From positions 1 through 14,107 of the forward strand of contig NZ_CAKTYH010000045.1 in the NCBI RefSeq assembly GCF_934632265.1: a DNA stretch of 14,107 bases, read 5' to 3'. Position 1 is the first letter of the stretch. Each line of letters opens with the position of its first letter. A program made the position numbers and the translations under genes. Below, one piece after another: positions 1-7,619 of the stretch. Source of the stretch: an uncultured Senegalimassilia sp. GTDB taxonomy: Bacteria; Actinomycetota; Coriobacteriia; Coriobacteriales; Eggerthellaceae. A model generated the notes under the pieces. That model ran no database searches. It worked only from the letters and a program-made list of their open reading frames with translations, and was not told the origin of the DNA.

Positions 1-1355
1 AGGGCTTCGATTCCAAGGAGATGATCCAGGCCAATGTGGCCGTCGTCGGCTCCGATGGGCGCGTGCGCGACCGGTTCTTCAATCGCGTGATGTTTCCCAT
101 CAACGACGAGCAGGGGCAATGCATCGCCTTCGGCGGGCGCGTGATCGGCAAGGGCGAGCCGAAGTACCTCAACAGCCAGGAAACGCCCCTGTTCCACAAG
201 GGTCGCATGCTCTATGCGCTTGACAAGGCGAAGGCGGCCATGGCCTCTACGGGCGTGGCCGTGGTGTCGGAGGGCTATACCGACGTCATAGCCATGCACG
301 ACGCCGGCATCCGCAATGCGGTCGCCACCCTGGGAACGGCGCTCACCCGCACGCACATCCGCGTGCTCTCGCGTCATGCCCGCAACCGGATCGTGTACCT
401 GTTCGACGGCGATGCCGCAGGTCAGCGCGCCGCCGATCGCGCTTTGCAGTTCATCGACTCCTCTATGACGCCCGAGGCGGGCGCCGCGCGCATCGACCTG
501 TTCGCCGTGACGCTGCCCGACAACCTTGACCCCGCGGAGTTCATCGACGCACATGGCGGCCAGGAGCTGCAGGCGCTCATCGACCAGGCGAAGCCCTTGC
601 TGGAATACGGCATCGACCGAAGGCTGGGCAACTGGGACCTGTCGCGCGCCGAAGGCCGCTCGGGTGCTGTTGCCGATGCACTCAGCGTGCTGGCGCCCAT
701 CAAGGATTCTCTGCTCGCCAAGGATTATGCGCGTCAGATCGCCAGCCGCGCCCGTGCGGACGAGAAGGACGTGCTGGAGCAGCTGGCGGCGCTTAAACCG
801 CCGCGCGTTTTCGATGCGGAAGCGCCTGCCGGCGGCGGCGCCAACGATCGCGGCACCCCTGTGGCCCCGATGCGTCGCAAGCTGCCGCAATCCGAGACGA
901 ACCGGCGCAGGTTCGAGCGCCAGCTTCTGGCGTTGTGCGCCGCGCGTACCGATCTTGCCTTGACCCATGCCGATGCGCTCGCGTCGGTGCAGTGGCACGA
1001 CCCCGCCTGCGCGGCGGTCTCCGCCAGCATGCTCGATACCTTGGCGGAAGACCCCTGCGCCTCCCCGGCCGCCATCGTGAGCGCGGCCGCCGTGGCCGAT
1101 CCGCGCGCATCCGGTTTTCTGACCAGGGGCGTTCCTGAATCAGCGGTGCCTGAGGATTTGGCGTCCTTTTTGGTCGAGGAGCTTTCCATCGGAGATGCCG
1201 AGGAAGCCGTTGCAGCCATGCGCGCGCAGATGTCGGCCCCTGCCTCCATGTCGGCTGAGGATTCCGAGCTTCTGTTCGAGACCGTGGCGGCCATGCAACG
1301 CGAGCTCACCGCCCGCAAAAGGGCGCATGCCGAAAGCGCCACCTCAAGCAGATAG
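1..1355 (+). CDS. dnaG: DNA primase DnaG, 5'-truncated by window edge
   Basis: This is the C-terminal two-thirds of the replicative primase, which makes RNA primers at the fork and binds the DnaB helicase. The frame is open from base 3, so the gene begins before the window and about 450 residues are visible. Family primases are usually around 600 residues. The visible part starts in the RNA-polymerase core (RVMFPI, then IAFGGRVIG). The TOPRIM centre follows: EGYTD, with its Glu codon at 270, and FDGDAAG near 400-420, both of which bind catalytic metals. From about 640 the helical region KDSLLAKDYARQIA matches the end of the core. The last 150 or so residues are a poorly conserved helical helicase-binding domain starting near RRRFERQLLAL. 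The TAG stop is at 1353-1355. No rpoD follows, although dnaG and rpoD are neighbours in many bacteria. The family call is certain; only the 5' end is unseen. Confidence 0.96.
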   Translation, partial: GFDSKEMIQANVAVVGSDGRVRDRFFNRVMFPINDEQGQCIAFGGRVIGKGEPKYLNSQETPLFHKGRMLYALDKAKAAMASTGVAVVSEGYTDVIAMHDAGIRNAVATLGTALTRTHIRVLSRHARNRIVYLFDGDAAGQRAADRALQFIDSSMTPEAGAARIDLFAVTLPDNLDPAEFIDAHGGQELQALIDQAKPLLEYGIDRRLGNWDLSRAEGRSGAVADALSVLAPIKDSLLAKDYARQIASRARADEKDVLEQLAALKPPRVFDAEAPAGGGANDRGTPVAPMRRKLPQSETNRRRFERQLLALCAARTDLALTHADALASVQWHDPACAAVSASMLDTLAEDPCASPAAIVSAAAVADPRASGFLTRGVPESAVPEDLASFLVEELSIGDAEEAVAAMRAQMSAPASMSAEDSELLFETVAAMQRELTARKRAHAESATSSR

Positions 1356-1432
1356 GCCTTTGCGCTTCGCATTCATGCCGAGCAGGGGTTTTGTGGAACT
1401 TTGCGCCCGTAGGGGCCTTAGGTGCGCGCGCA

Positions 1433-1441
1433 TGTCACAAT
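1433..1441 (+). promoter_or_regulatory. Possible extended -10 promoter ahead of def
   Basis: TGTCACAAT has the TG-n-hexamer layout of an extended -10 element, and CACAAT matches TATAAT at four of six positions. I see no convincing -35. It lies in the 160-base gap between dnaG and def, where a promoter for def-fmt-rsmB is expected, and would give a transcript starting near 1448. Weak match. Confidence 0.25.
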
Positions 1442-1455
1442 AGTCAGATTAGAAA

Positions 1456-1482
1456 GGCGGGCGCGCTTGCAGCGCACCCGCC
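1456..1482 (+). other. GC-rich stem-loop in the def leader
   Basis: The arms GGCGGGCGCGCT (1456-1467) and AGCGCACCCGCC (1471-1482) pair over 12 positions with one C/A mismatch and a three-base loop. No T-run follows on the plus strand. Read on the minus strand it is followed by TTTCTAAT. It could be a structured 5' leader of def, a transcript-end barrier behind dnaG, or a weak minus-strand terminator. The pairing is seen directly; the role is unknown. Confidence 0.45.
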
Positions 1483-1515
1483 GCCAACCATACCAACCCG
1501 CTAAAGGAAATGCAT

Positions 1516-2049
1516 ATGCTTTCAATCGTGCAATCGCCCGACCCGCTGCTCAATACGGTGTGCGAGCCCTGCGATTTCAATGACAAGAGCCTGAAGCGCC
1601 TGGCAAAGCAGATGGCCCACGTCATGTATAAGAACGCCGGTTGCGGCCTTGCCGCGCCCCAGGTGGGCGTGCTCAAGCGCCTTGTGGTCATCGACTGCGA
1701 CCAGGAGGACGGCGCCCGCGAGCCCATCGTCATGCTCAACCCCGTCATCGTCGCCCGCGAAGGCGAGCCGGTCGCGGAGGACGAGGGATGCCTTTCCATC
1801 CCCGGCATCTCCGTGCCCATCGCGCGCCCGCCCTTCGCCCGCTGCCGCTACTACGACCTTGAAGGCCAGCTTTGGGAGATCGAGGGCGACGGGCTGCTCG
1901 GCCGTTGCCTGCAGCATGAGACCGACCACCTGGACGGCGTCACCATGTTCGAGCGCGCCGAGCCCATGGCCCGTCTGAAGGCGCTTGAGGATTACGAGCG
2001 CGCCCTGGCTGCAGGTGCGCGCCCCGGCGAGACTTCCGTGGAGGCGTAG
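1516..2049 (+). CDS. def: Peptide deformylase
   Basis: This metalloenzyme removes the formyl group from the N-terminal methionine of nascent proteins at the ribosome. The 177-residue product has all three family motifs in order: CGLAAPQVG (residues 43-51, matching GxGLAAPQ), EGCLS with metal ligand Cys92, and QHETDH with ligands His134 and His138 and catalytic Glu135. Two in-frame ATGs lie at 1510 and 1516. The Shine-Dalgarno AAGGA (1504-1508) is one base from the first but seven bases from the second, so I use 1516. It opens a cluster with fmt, five bases downstream, and rsmB. Def and Fmt perform the two halves of the formylation cycle and are neighbours in many genomes. Nothing looks broken. 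Confidence 0.97.
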   Translation: MLSIVQSPDPLLNTVCEPCDFNDKSLKRLAKQMAHVMYKNAGCGLAAPQVGVLKRLVVIDCDQEDGAREPIVMLNPVIVAREGEPVAEDEGCLSIPGISVPIARPPFARCRYYDLEGQLWEIEGDGLLGRCLQHETDHLDGVTMFERAEPMARLKALEDYERALAAGARPGETSVEA

Positions 2050-2054
2050 GGGAC

Positions 2055-3011
2055 ATGCGCATCGTATTCATGGGCACGCCGGATTTCGCCGCATCGGTGC
2101 TCTCCGAGCTTGCCACGCAGCATGACGTCGTGGCCGTCTACACGCGCCCCGACGCCGTGCGCGGCCGCGGCAAGCAGCTGGTGCCCAGCCCGGTGAAGGC
2201 AGAGGCGTGCGAGCGCGGCATCCCCGTGTTCACACCCAGGACGCTGCGCGACGCCGACGAGCAGCAAGCGCTCGCGGCGCTCGAGCCCGATGTCATCTGC
2301 GTGGCAGCTTATGGCATGCTGCTGCCTGCCGAGGTGCTGTCCATCCCAGAGCATGGCTGTCTGAACGTGCATGCCTCGCTGCTGCCGCGCTGGCGCGGCG
2401 CCGCGCCTATCGAGCGCGCTATCCTGTCCGGTGACGAAGAGGCCGGCGTGTGCATCATGCGCATGGAGGAAGGGCTCGACACGGGCGACTACTGCGTGTG
2501 CCGCTCGCTCGAAGTGGGCGACAAGAACGTCGCGCTGCTCACCGACCTGCTCGCCGACCTGGGCGCTCATGCGCTGCTCACGGCGCTGTCGCAGCTGGAG
2601 GCGGGATGCATCCGCTGGACGCGGCAGGATGAGGAGCACGTCACGTACGCCGAGAAGATCGGCAAGGACGAGCTTTCGCTCAGCCCGGCCGATTCGGTGG
2701 AGCAGGCGTGCCGCAAAGTTCGCGCATCAAGCGCAGCGCATCCGGCGCATGCCACCATCGCCGGCAAGGACGTGACCGTGCTTGCTGCGCAACCTGCACC
2801 CGTCGATCAGGCGGATGCGGCATGCGCGGGCATCAAGCCCGGCGGCGTGCGCTTCGCCGCCAAGCGCCTGTATCTGGGCGCTGCGGACGGCGTGATCGAG
2901 CTTACGGAAGTGAAGCCCGCAGGCAAGGCGGCCATGGCGGCCAAGGCGTTTGCCGCGGGCATTCAGGGAATCAAGGAAGACACCAAGACTTGGGAGGGCC
3001 CGCGTGGCTGA
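2055..3011 (+). CDS. fmt: Methionyl-tRNA formyltransferase
   Basis: Fmt transfers a formyl group from 10-formyltetrahydrofolate to Met-tRNAfMet, allowing standard bacterial translation initiation. The 318-residue product is of usual length. The N-terminal Rossmann-like domain begins MRIVFMGTPDFAA. The active-site segment NVHASLLPRWRGAAPI supplies the catalytic Asn104 and His106, and EEGLDTGD contains the catalytic Asp142. The C-terminal OB-like domain follows from about residue 205 (YAEKIGKDE). The start is supported by GGAGG (2040-2044), inside the end of def and ten bases before the ATG. The last eight bases overlap the GTG start of rsmB, so the two are probably translationally coupled. Confidence 0.97.
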   Translation: MRIVFMGTPDFAASVLSELATQHDVVAVYTRPDAVRGRGKQLVPSPVKAEACERGIPVFTPRTLRDADEQQALAALEPDVICVAAYGMLLPAEVLSIPEHGCLNVHASLLPRWRGAAPIERAILSGDEEAGVCIMRMEEGLDTGDYCVCRSLEVGDKNVALLTDLLADLGAHALLTALSQLEAGCIRWTRQDEEHVTYAEKIGKDELSLSPADSVEQACRKVRASSAAHPAHATIAGKDVTVLAAQPAPVDQADAACAGIKPGGVRFAAKRLYLGAADGVIELTEVKPAGKAAMAAKAFAAGIQGIKEDTKTWEGPRG

Positions 3012-4998
3012 ACAGCATAACAACGAAGGCGCGCCGCGTCAGCGCCTCGAAGGCGGCAACGGCGGCTATCGAAAGGGCGGCCAGCACGGCGGCTACGGCA
3101 ATCGTCAGGGCGGCCCGCGCCGAGACGGCGGCAAGGGCGGCTTCGGCGGCCGCGACGACCGTCGAGGCGGGAATCGCGGTCAGGGCGGACGCGACGGCCA
3201 GCGTCGCGATGGCGGCAAAGGCGGCTATCGTGGTCGTGACGGCGAGAAGCGCGATTTCCGCGGCAACGGCGGTCGTGACGGCGAAAAGCGCGAGTATCGC
3301 GGCAACGGCGGGCGCGATGAGCGTCGCGGCGGCTACAACGGCAGCCGAGACGACCGCCGCGGCGGCTTCAAGGGCGACCGTGGCCCGAAGCGCGACTTCA
3401 AGCGCGACGGCAAGCCCGACTTCAAGCGCGAAGGCGCCGAGGGCGGCCAGCGTCCCGAGGGCGCGCAGCATGCCGGCGGCGATCGCCCCGCGCGCGAGCC
3501 GAAGCCCGATTTCCGCGGCCGCAACACCGCTCGCGACCCGCGTCGCAAGCCCGAGCAGGGTGCTCAGGGCGCGCCGCGCGGCGGCGAGAAGGGCGGCTTC
3601 CGCGGTTCGGCCAAGCCGGCACGCCCGCGTCGCAAGTCCAACGCCACGCCCGCTCGTTTGGCGGCGCTCGACGTGGTGCGCACCGTTCGCGAGCGCAACG
3701 CGTTCGCGCAGGACGTCATCGCCCAGGTGATCGACAAGTCCACCATGTCCGTTGAAGACCGTGCGTTCGCCACGCTCCTCGCCCTTGGAACGGTAAGCGC
3801 CCGCGGTACGCTCGACGAGATCATCGACCGCGCGCTCGACACGCCCGAGGATATCTTCCGCGAGACGCGCGATGCGCTGCAGATCTCCACGTACGAGCTC
3901 ATCTTCCTGGGCAAGGAAGCCCATGCGGCCGTCGACCAGGGCGTCGAGATGGTGAAGTCGTTCAGCCCGGGCCCTGCGGCCCGCGTGGCTAACGCCGTGC
4001 TGCACAAGATCGTGCGCCTGCGCATCGACTTCCCGTTCGGCAACCCGGCCACCGACCTTGATGCGCTTGCCCGCACCCAGGCGTTCCCCACGTGGATGGC
4101 CAAGAAGCTCATGGAGGAGATGTGCCCGCAGGCCGCCATCGATTTCATGCGCGCATCCAACGAGCAGGCGCCGCTGTACGTGGCCGTCAACGCCTGCAAG
4201 GTGGATGACGAGCACGTGCTCAAGGCCTTCGAGCGCGCTGAAGAGGAAGTGCAGCCCGTGGCGCTCGGCGACATGAACGTGCAAGGCTGCCTGCGCGTGC
4301 CCGAAAGCCGCGCGCTGCTGGTGCCCGCGCTTGCGCGCCAGCTGGACCAGGGCAAGATCTTGGTCTCCGACGCCGCCGCGCAGATGGTTGCCGCCAACGT
4401 GCTGCCCGACGAGAAGCCCGAAAGCGTGCTCGAGATCGGTGCCGGCCGCGCCACGAAGACCATCCTGCTGCAGTCCAACGCCTGCCGCAAGTACGGGTCG
4501 CAGATCGAGGAGTACGTCACCATCGACAACCACGCCTACAAGACGCGCCTGCTTGAGAAGCGCGCCGAGCAGTACGGCGTCGTGGTGACCGAGGCCTTCA
4601 CCGGCAATGCGCTGGAGCTGGACAACATCATGCCGGACCGCATGTTCTCGTTCATCTTCGTGGACGCCCCCTGCTCGGGCATGGGCACGCTTCGCCGCCA
4701 CCCCGAGATCCGTTGGCGCACGAGCGAAGAGGACCTGGCCGGTTTCGTGGAAACCCAGCTCGGCATGCTCAAGGCCGCGGCGGGTCATGTTGCCCCGGGC
4801 GGTGCGCTGGCGTATTCCACCTGCACGGTCACGCGTGAGGAGAACGCCGGCGTGGTGAAGGCGTTCTTGGACAGCGAGGAGGGCGCAGGCTTCGCGCTCG
4901 ATCAGCTGTGCGGCCGCAACTGCCTTGCAACCCGCCTTGCCCCCGGCTCGTCCGATGCGCACTTCGCCGTGCGCTTCGTCCGCAAGCCGCAGGAATAA
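3004..4998 (+). CDS. rsmB: 16S rRNA (cytosine-C5) methyltransferase RsmB with long Gly/Arg-rich N-terminal tail
   Basis: RsmB uses SAM to methylate one cytosine (C967 in E. coli numbering) of 16S rRNA. I choose GTG 3004 because GGGAGGG (2992-2998) sits five bases upstream and the gene then overlaps fmt by eight bases; this gives 664 residues, against roughly 430-450 for usual RsmB. The excess is residues 1 to about 212, a low-complexity tail full of GG, RG, RD and KR. A NusB-like RNA-binding domain follows (about 213-340), then the Rossmann methyltransferase. Motif IV is DAPCSG (Cys557) and motif VI is YSTC (Cys607), the catalytic Cys pair of the family. The usual motif I, DxCAAPGGKT, is instead EIGAGRATKT near residue 477. 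A more distant start near 2950 would lie deeper inside fmt and lacks such a good ribosome site. The family is sure; that C967 is the target is inference. Confidence 0.9.
   Translation: MAEQHNNEGAPRQRLEGGNGGYRKGGQHGGYGNRQGGPRRDGGKGGFGGRDDRRGGNRGQGGRDGQRRDGGKGGYRGRDGEKRDFRGNGGRDGEKREYRGNGGRDERRGGYNGSRDDRRGGFKGDRGPKRDFKRDGKPDFKREGAEGGQRPEGAQHAGGDRPAREPKPDFRGRNTARDPRRKPEQGAQGAPRGGEKGGFRGSAKPARPRRKSNATPARLAALDVVRTVRERNAFAQDVIAQVIDKSTMSVEDRAFATLLALGTVSARGTLDEIIDRALDTPEDIFRETRDALQISTYELIFLGKEAHAAVDQGVEMVKSFSPGPAARVANAVLHKIVRLRIDFPFGNPATDLDALARTQAFPTWMAKKLMEEMCPQAAIDFMRASNEQAPLYVAVNACKVDDEHVLKAFERAEEEVQPVALGDMNVQGCLRVPESRALLVPALARQLDQGKILVSDAAAQMVAANVLPDEKPESVLEIGAGRATKTILLQSNACRKYGSQIEEYVTIDNHAYKTRLLEKRAEQYGVVVTEAFTGNALELDNIMPDRMFSFIFVDAPCSGMGTLRRHPEIRWRTSEEDLAGFVETQLGMLKAAAGHVAPGGALAYSTCTVTREENAGVVKAFLDSEEGAGFALDQLCGRNCLATRLAPGSSDAHFAVRFVRKPQE
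3238..3315 (+). repeat. 39-bp tandem repeat inside the RsmB Gly/Arg tail
   Basis: Two consecutive 39-base units (3238-3276 and 3277-3315) encode near-identical 13-residue blocks, DGEKRDFRGNGGR and DGEKREYRGNGGR. A degenerate third copy (DERRGGYNGSR) follows. The units sit within a wider imperfect low-complexity region at about 3040-3640. They are in phase with the reading frame, so expansion or contraction would lengthen or shorten the tail without a frameshift. Confidence 0.8.
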
Positions 4999-5011
4999 TA
5001 TATGAACCCGC

Positions 5012-5045
5012 TTCATGCCGGCGAGGGCTTCTTCGCCGGCATGAA
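5012..5045 (+). terminator. Hairpin closing the def-fmt-rsmB cluster
   Basis: A perfect 13-bp stem pairs TTCATGCCGGCGA (5012-5024) with TCGCCGGCATGAA (5033-5045) around an eight-base loop. It begins 13 bases after the rsmB stop. The sequence after it on the plus strand (ACATATTGG) is only mildly T-rich, so termination may be inefficient or need a factor. Its position between two gene groups favours a terminator. Confidence 0.55.
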
Positions 5046-5050
5046 ACATA

Positions 5051-5078
5051 TTGGAAACAATTTCAAGCGTACTATCTT
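5051..5078 (+). promoter_or_regulatory. Possible promoter and operator-like repeat before the XRE-cupin gene
   Basis: This AT-richer patch follows the rsmB hairpin. TTGGAA (5051-5056) and TATCTT (5073-5078), 16 bases apart, could be -35 and -10 elements; the hexamer TACTAT (5070-5075) is an alternative -10. An interrupted dyad GAAA-CAA-TTTC (5054-5064) overlaps the putative -35 and could be an operator, perhaps for the XRE protein just downstream. All elements are short and could be chance. Confidence 0.3.
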
Positions 5079-5126
5079 TATCACTGTGTGGAATAACGCG
5101 ATTGCACGTGAGGAGGTCAGGTTTAC

Positions 5127-5708
5127 ATGGAGCCGAATTATCAAGAGGTGGCGAATAGGATTCGCGCGTTGCGCGAGGATATGGGCCTGACCATGCAGGA
5201 GATGGCCGATGCCACCGGCCGTAGCCTGGCGGAGTATCAGGCGCAGGAGTCGGGGGCGGAGGAGCTTTCGTTCACCTTCCTGTACAAATGCGCGGCGAAT
5301 CTGGGCGTCGATCCCATCGAGCTGCTTACCGGCGAAACCCCGCATCTGACGGGCTACACCCTTACGCGTGCCGATGAGGGCCTGGCCGTCAAGCGTCGCA
5401 GCGGCCTTGAGTACCTGCACAAGGCCCCGCATTATCGCAACAAGCTGTGCGAGCCGTTCTTCGTGACGGCCGATTACCGCCCCGAGCTGCAGGACAAGCC
5501 CATCCATCTGTCCTATCACAGCGGGCAGGAGCTTGATTACATCCTGGAAGGCCGCATGCGCTTCCAGTACGAGGAGCACACCGAGGAGCTCGGCCCGGGG
5601 GATATGCTGCTCTATGATTCCGGACGTGGGCACGGCATGATCGCCATCGATGGCGCACCGTGCAAATTCCTGGCTGTCGTTCTGAAGGCGAAGGAAGACA
5701 TTATCTAG
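5127..5708 (+). CDS. XRE-family HTH regulator with C-terminal cupin domain
   Basis: This is a predicted transcription factor of 193 residues in two parts. Residues about 7-67 form an XRE/Cro-type helix-turn-helix (VANRIRALREDMGLTMQEMA through LGVDPIELL). Residues about 110-190 form a cupin small-molecule barrel, with HSGQELDYILEGRMRF, then LGPGDMLLYDSGRGHGM. His131, Glu135 and His169 lie where cupins often hold a metal or ligand. Proteins of this build commonly sense a metabolite and control a neighbouring catabolic gene. The start is fixed by GAGGAGGT (5110-5117), nine bases before ATG. It sits immediately upstream of the acyl-CoA synthetase and oxidoreductase genes, so it is the obvious candidate regulator of that locus. 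The ligand, and whether it represses or activates, are not visible. Confidence 0.9.
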   Translation: MEPNYQEVANRIRALREDMGLTMQEMADATGRSLAEYQAQESGAEELSFTFLYKCAANLGVDPIELLTGETPHLTGYTLTRADEGLAVKRRSGLEYLHKAPHYRNKLCEPFFVTADYRPELQDKPIHLSYHSGQELDYILEGRMRFQYEEHTEELGPGDMLLYDSGRGHGMIAIDGAPCKFLAVVLKAKEDII

Positions 5709-5735
5709 GCAAGCGCTCGCCTAGGGTTGCTTGCC
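5705..5735 (+). other. Two mutually exclusive stems between regulator and synthetase genes
   Basis: Stem A pairs CTAGGC (5705-5710) with GCCTAG (5719-5724). Stem B pairs GGCAAGC (5708-5714) with GCTTGCC (5729-5735). They share bases 5708-5710, so only one can form at a time. Neither is followed by a T-run. They overlap the regulator's stop codon and could be an RNA switch, a processing site or chance. Confidence 0.3.
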
Positions 5736-5813
5736 AAAAACCAACCTTCTTATCGACCGCATCGTGCGCGGCCTGGCTTCGCGCACCATATTTCAAGGAA
5801 GTTCGGCAACATC

Positions 5814-7607
5814 ATGAGAAACATCAATTTACGTTACTGCGAGGAAACCTACGACGAGCAGGGCGTGCTCACCGATTTCAAGGTGAAGTGCCCCGATACC
5901 TTCAACTTCGGCTACGACGTGGTGGACGACATCGCGGATAACGACCCCGAGCGCCGCGCCATGATGTGGTGCAACCCCGAGGGCGAGGAGCATCTGTTCA
6001 CCTTCGCCGACATGAAGCGTTGGTCGGATAAGACGGCGAACTACCTTGCCGCGCACGGCATCGGCAAGGGCGACATGGTCATGGTGATCTTGCGCCGTCA
6101 TTATCAGTTCTGGTTCGTGGCCACCGCGCTCGACAAGCTCGGCGCCGTGATGGTGCCGGCCACGTTCATGCTCAAGGAGCATGACTTGGAGTATCGTTTG
6201 AACGGCGCCTCCATCAAGGCCGTCATCTGCACCTCCATCGGCACCATCGCGCAAGTGGTGGACAACGTGGTGGATCGTTGCCCCTCGGTCGAGAACCTGT
6301 TTTTGGTCAACGGCGCCGGTGGCGGTCTGACCGAGCAGGACGCGGATGGCAACTGGCTTGCCGTCGACGGCCCGGTGGGCGCGGTGCTTTCCGGCCCCGA
6401 GGGCGTGTGCGCCGTGCCCGCGCAGCGTGAGGGCTGGCATGATTTCAACACCGGCGTGCGCGATGCCGATGAAGGTTTCTCGCGTGTGGAAACCCACGTC
6501 GGCGACCCCATGCTCATGTACTTCTCCTCCGGCACCTCCGGCAATCCCAAGATGGTGTTGCACGATTCCTACTACGCGCTGGCTCATCTGGTCACGGCCA
6601 AGCATTGGCACAACGTCAAGCCCGACGGGCTGCATCTGACCATCGCCGACACCGGCTGGGGCAAGGCGGTGTGGGGCAAGTACTACGGCCAGTGGCTCAT
6701 GGAGGCTTGCGTTCTCACGTACGACTTCGACCGCTTCCACGCCGATGAGATTCTGGACCTGATCCCGCGCTACGGGGTCACCACGTTGTGCTGCCCGCCC
6801 ACCATGTATCGCATGATGATGCAAGCTGACGTCGATGCCCACGATCTGAGCACGCTCACGTATTGCACCACCGCCGGGGAGGCGCTCAACCCCGATCTGT
6901 TCGACTTCTGGAAGGAGCACACGGGGCTGACCATCTTCGAGGGCTTCGGGCAAACCGAGACGCCCCTGACGGTGGCCAACCTCACGCATGCGGTTCCCAA
7001 GCCCGGGTCCATGGGCCATCCTTCGCCGGCGTTCACCATCGAGGTGCAGCGCGGCGACGGCAGCCGTTGCGATGTCGGCGAGACGGGCGAGATCTGCATC
7101 GACGTGCACGAGAAGGCTCCGGGCATCATGCTGGAGTACTACCGAAATCCCGAGAAGACCGAAGCCGCCGTGTACGACGGTTGGTACCACACCGGCGACA
7201 CCGCTTGGGTCGACGAGGACGGGTACCTGTGGTATGTCGGCCGCAACGACGACGTCATCAAGTCGTCCGGGTATCGTATCGGGCCCTTCGAGATCGAAAG
7301 CGTGCTGCTCGAGCACGATGCCGTGCGCGAATGCGCCGTCACCGGCGTGCCCGATCCCGTGCGCGGCAAGGCGGTCAAGGCCACTGTGGTGCTTGCCGAG
7401 GGCTTTGCAGGCTCCGAAGTGCTTGTTCGCGAGCTGCAGCAGTGGGTCAAGCAGCGCACGGCGCCGTACAAGTACCCCCGCATCGTCGAGTTCGTCGATG
7501 CGCTCCCCAAGACCGTCAACGGCAAGATCCGCCGAGCCGCCATCCGTGAGGCGGACGAAAGCCAAGAGGGCAAGCCGAAGACCAAGGTGCCCGAGGGTTT
7601 GGTGTAG
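5814..7607 (+). CDS. AMP-forming acyl-CoA synthetase (acetyl/medium-chain type)
   Basis: This adenylate-forming enzyme activates a carboxylic acid with ATP to an acyl-AMP and then transfers it to CoA. The 597-residue product has the full motif series: phosphate loop FSSGTSGNPK (237-246), TTAGEALNP (352-360), substrate/adenine motif EGFGQTETP (376-384), YHTGD (458-462), the hinge region GYLWYVGRNDDVIKSSGYRI, and PKTVNGK with catalytic Lys571. The layout resembles medium-chain/acetyl-CoA synthetases more than long-chain ligases. The start is ATG 5814, preceded by AAGGAAG (5795-5801) with a long 12-base spacer. The frame stays open upstream to a TTG at 5727, but that stretch reads like non-coding DNA. 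Next to a 2-oxoacid:ferredoxin oxidoreductase, the likely substrates are short, branched or aryl acids whose CoA esters that enzyme makes or uses. The exact acid is unknown. Confidence 0.9.
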   Translation: MRNINLRYCEETYDEQGVLTDFKVKCPDTFNFGYDVVDDIADNDPERRAMMWCNPEGEEHLFTFADMKRWSDKTANYLAAHGIGKGDMVMVILRRHYQFWFVATALDKLGAVMVPATFMLKEHDLEYRLNGASIKAVICTSIGTIAQVVDNVVDRCPSVENLFLVNGAGGGLTEQDADGNWLAVDGPVGAVLSGPEGVCAVPAQREGWHDFNTGVRDADEGFSRVETHVGDPMLMYFSSGTSGNPKMVLHDSYYALAHLVTAKHWHNVKPDGLHLTIADTGWGKAVWGKYYGQWLMEACVLTYDFDRFHADEILDLIPRYGVTTLCCPPTMYRMMMQADVDAHDLSTLTYCTTAGEALNPDLFDFWKEHTGLTIFEGFGQTETPLTVANLTHAVPKPGSMGHPSPAFTIEVQRGDGSRCDVGETGEICIDVHEKAPGIMLEYYRNPEKTEAAVYDGWYHTGDTAWVDEDGYLWYVGRNDDVIKSSGYRIGPFEIESVLLEHDAVRECAVTGVPDPVRGKAVKATVVLAEGFAGSEVLVRELQQWVKQRTAPYKYPRIVEFVDALPKTVNGKIRRAAIREADESQEGKPKTKVPEGLV

Positions 7608-7619
7608 GGCCTTTTGAGC

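Noticed and set aside
2708..3730. 340-codon plus-strand frame bridging fmt and rsmB
   Set aside because: It is an Ala/Thr/Ser-rich out-of-frame reading of the repetitive RsmB tail; fmt and rsmB explain the same DNA.
2971..5049. 692-codon open frame on the minus strand opposite rsmB
   Set aside because: It mirrors the codon bias of the G+C-rich plus-strand gene, reads as Ala/Val-rich low complexity opposite the Gly/Arg tail, and the plus-strand frame has clear RsmB motifs.
5727..5813. N-terminal extension of the acyl-CoA synthetase from TTG 5727
   Set aside because: It has no ribosome site, unlike residue use, and would begin inside a hairpin; ATG 5814 gives a normal family N-terminus.
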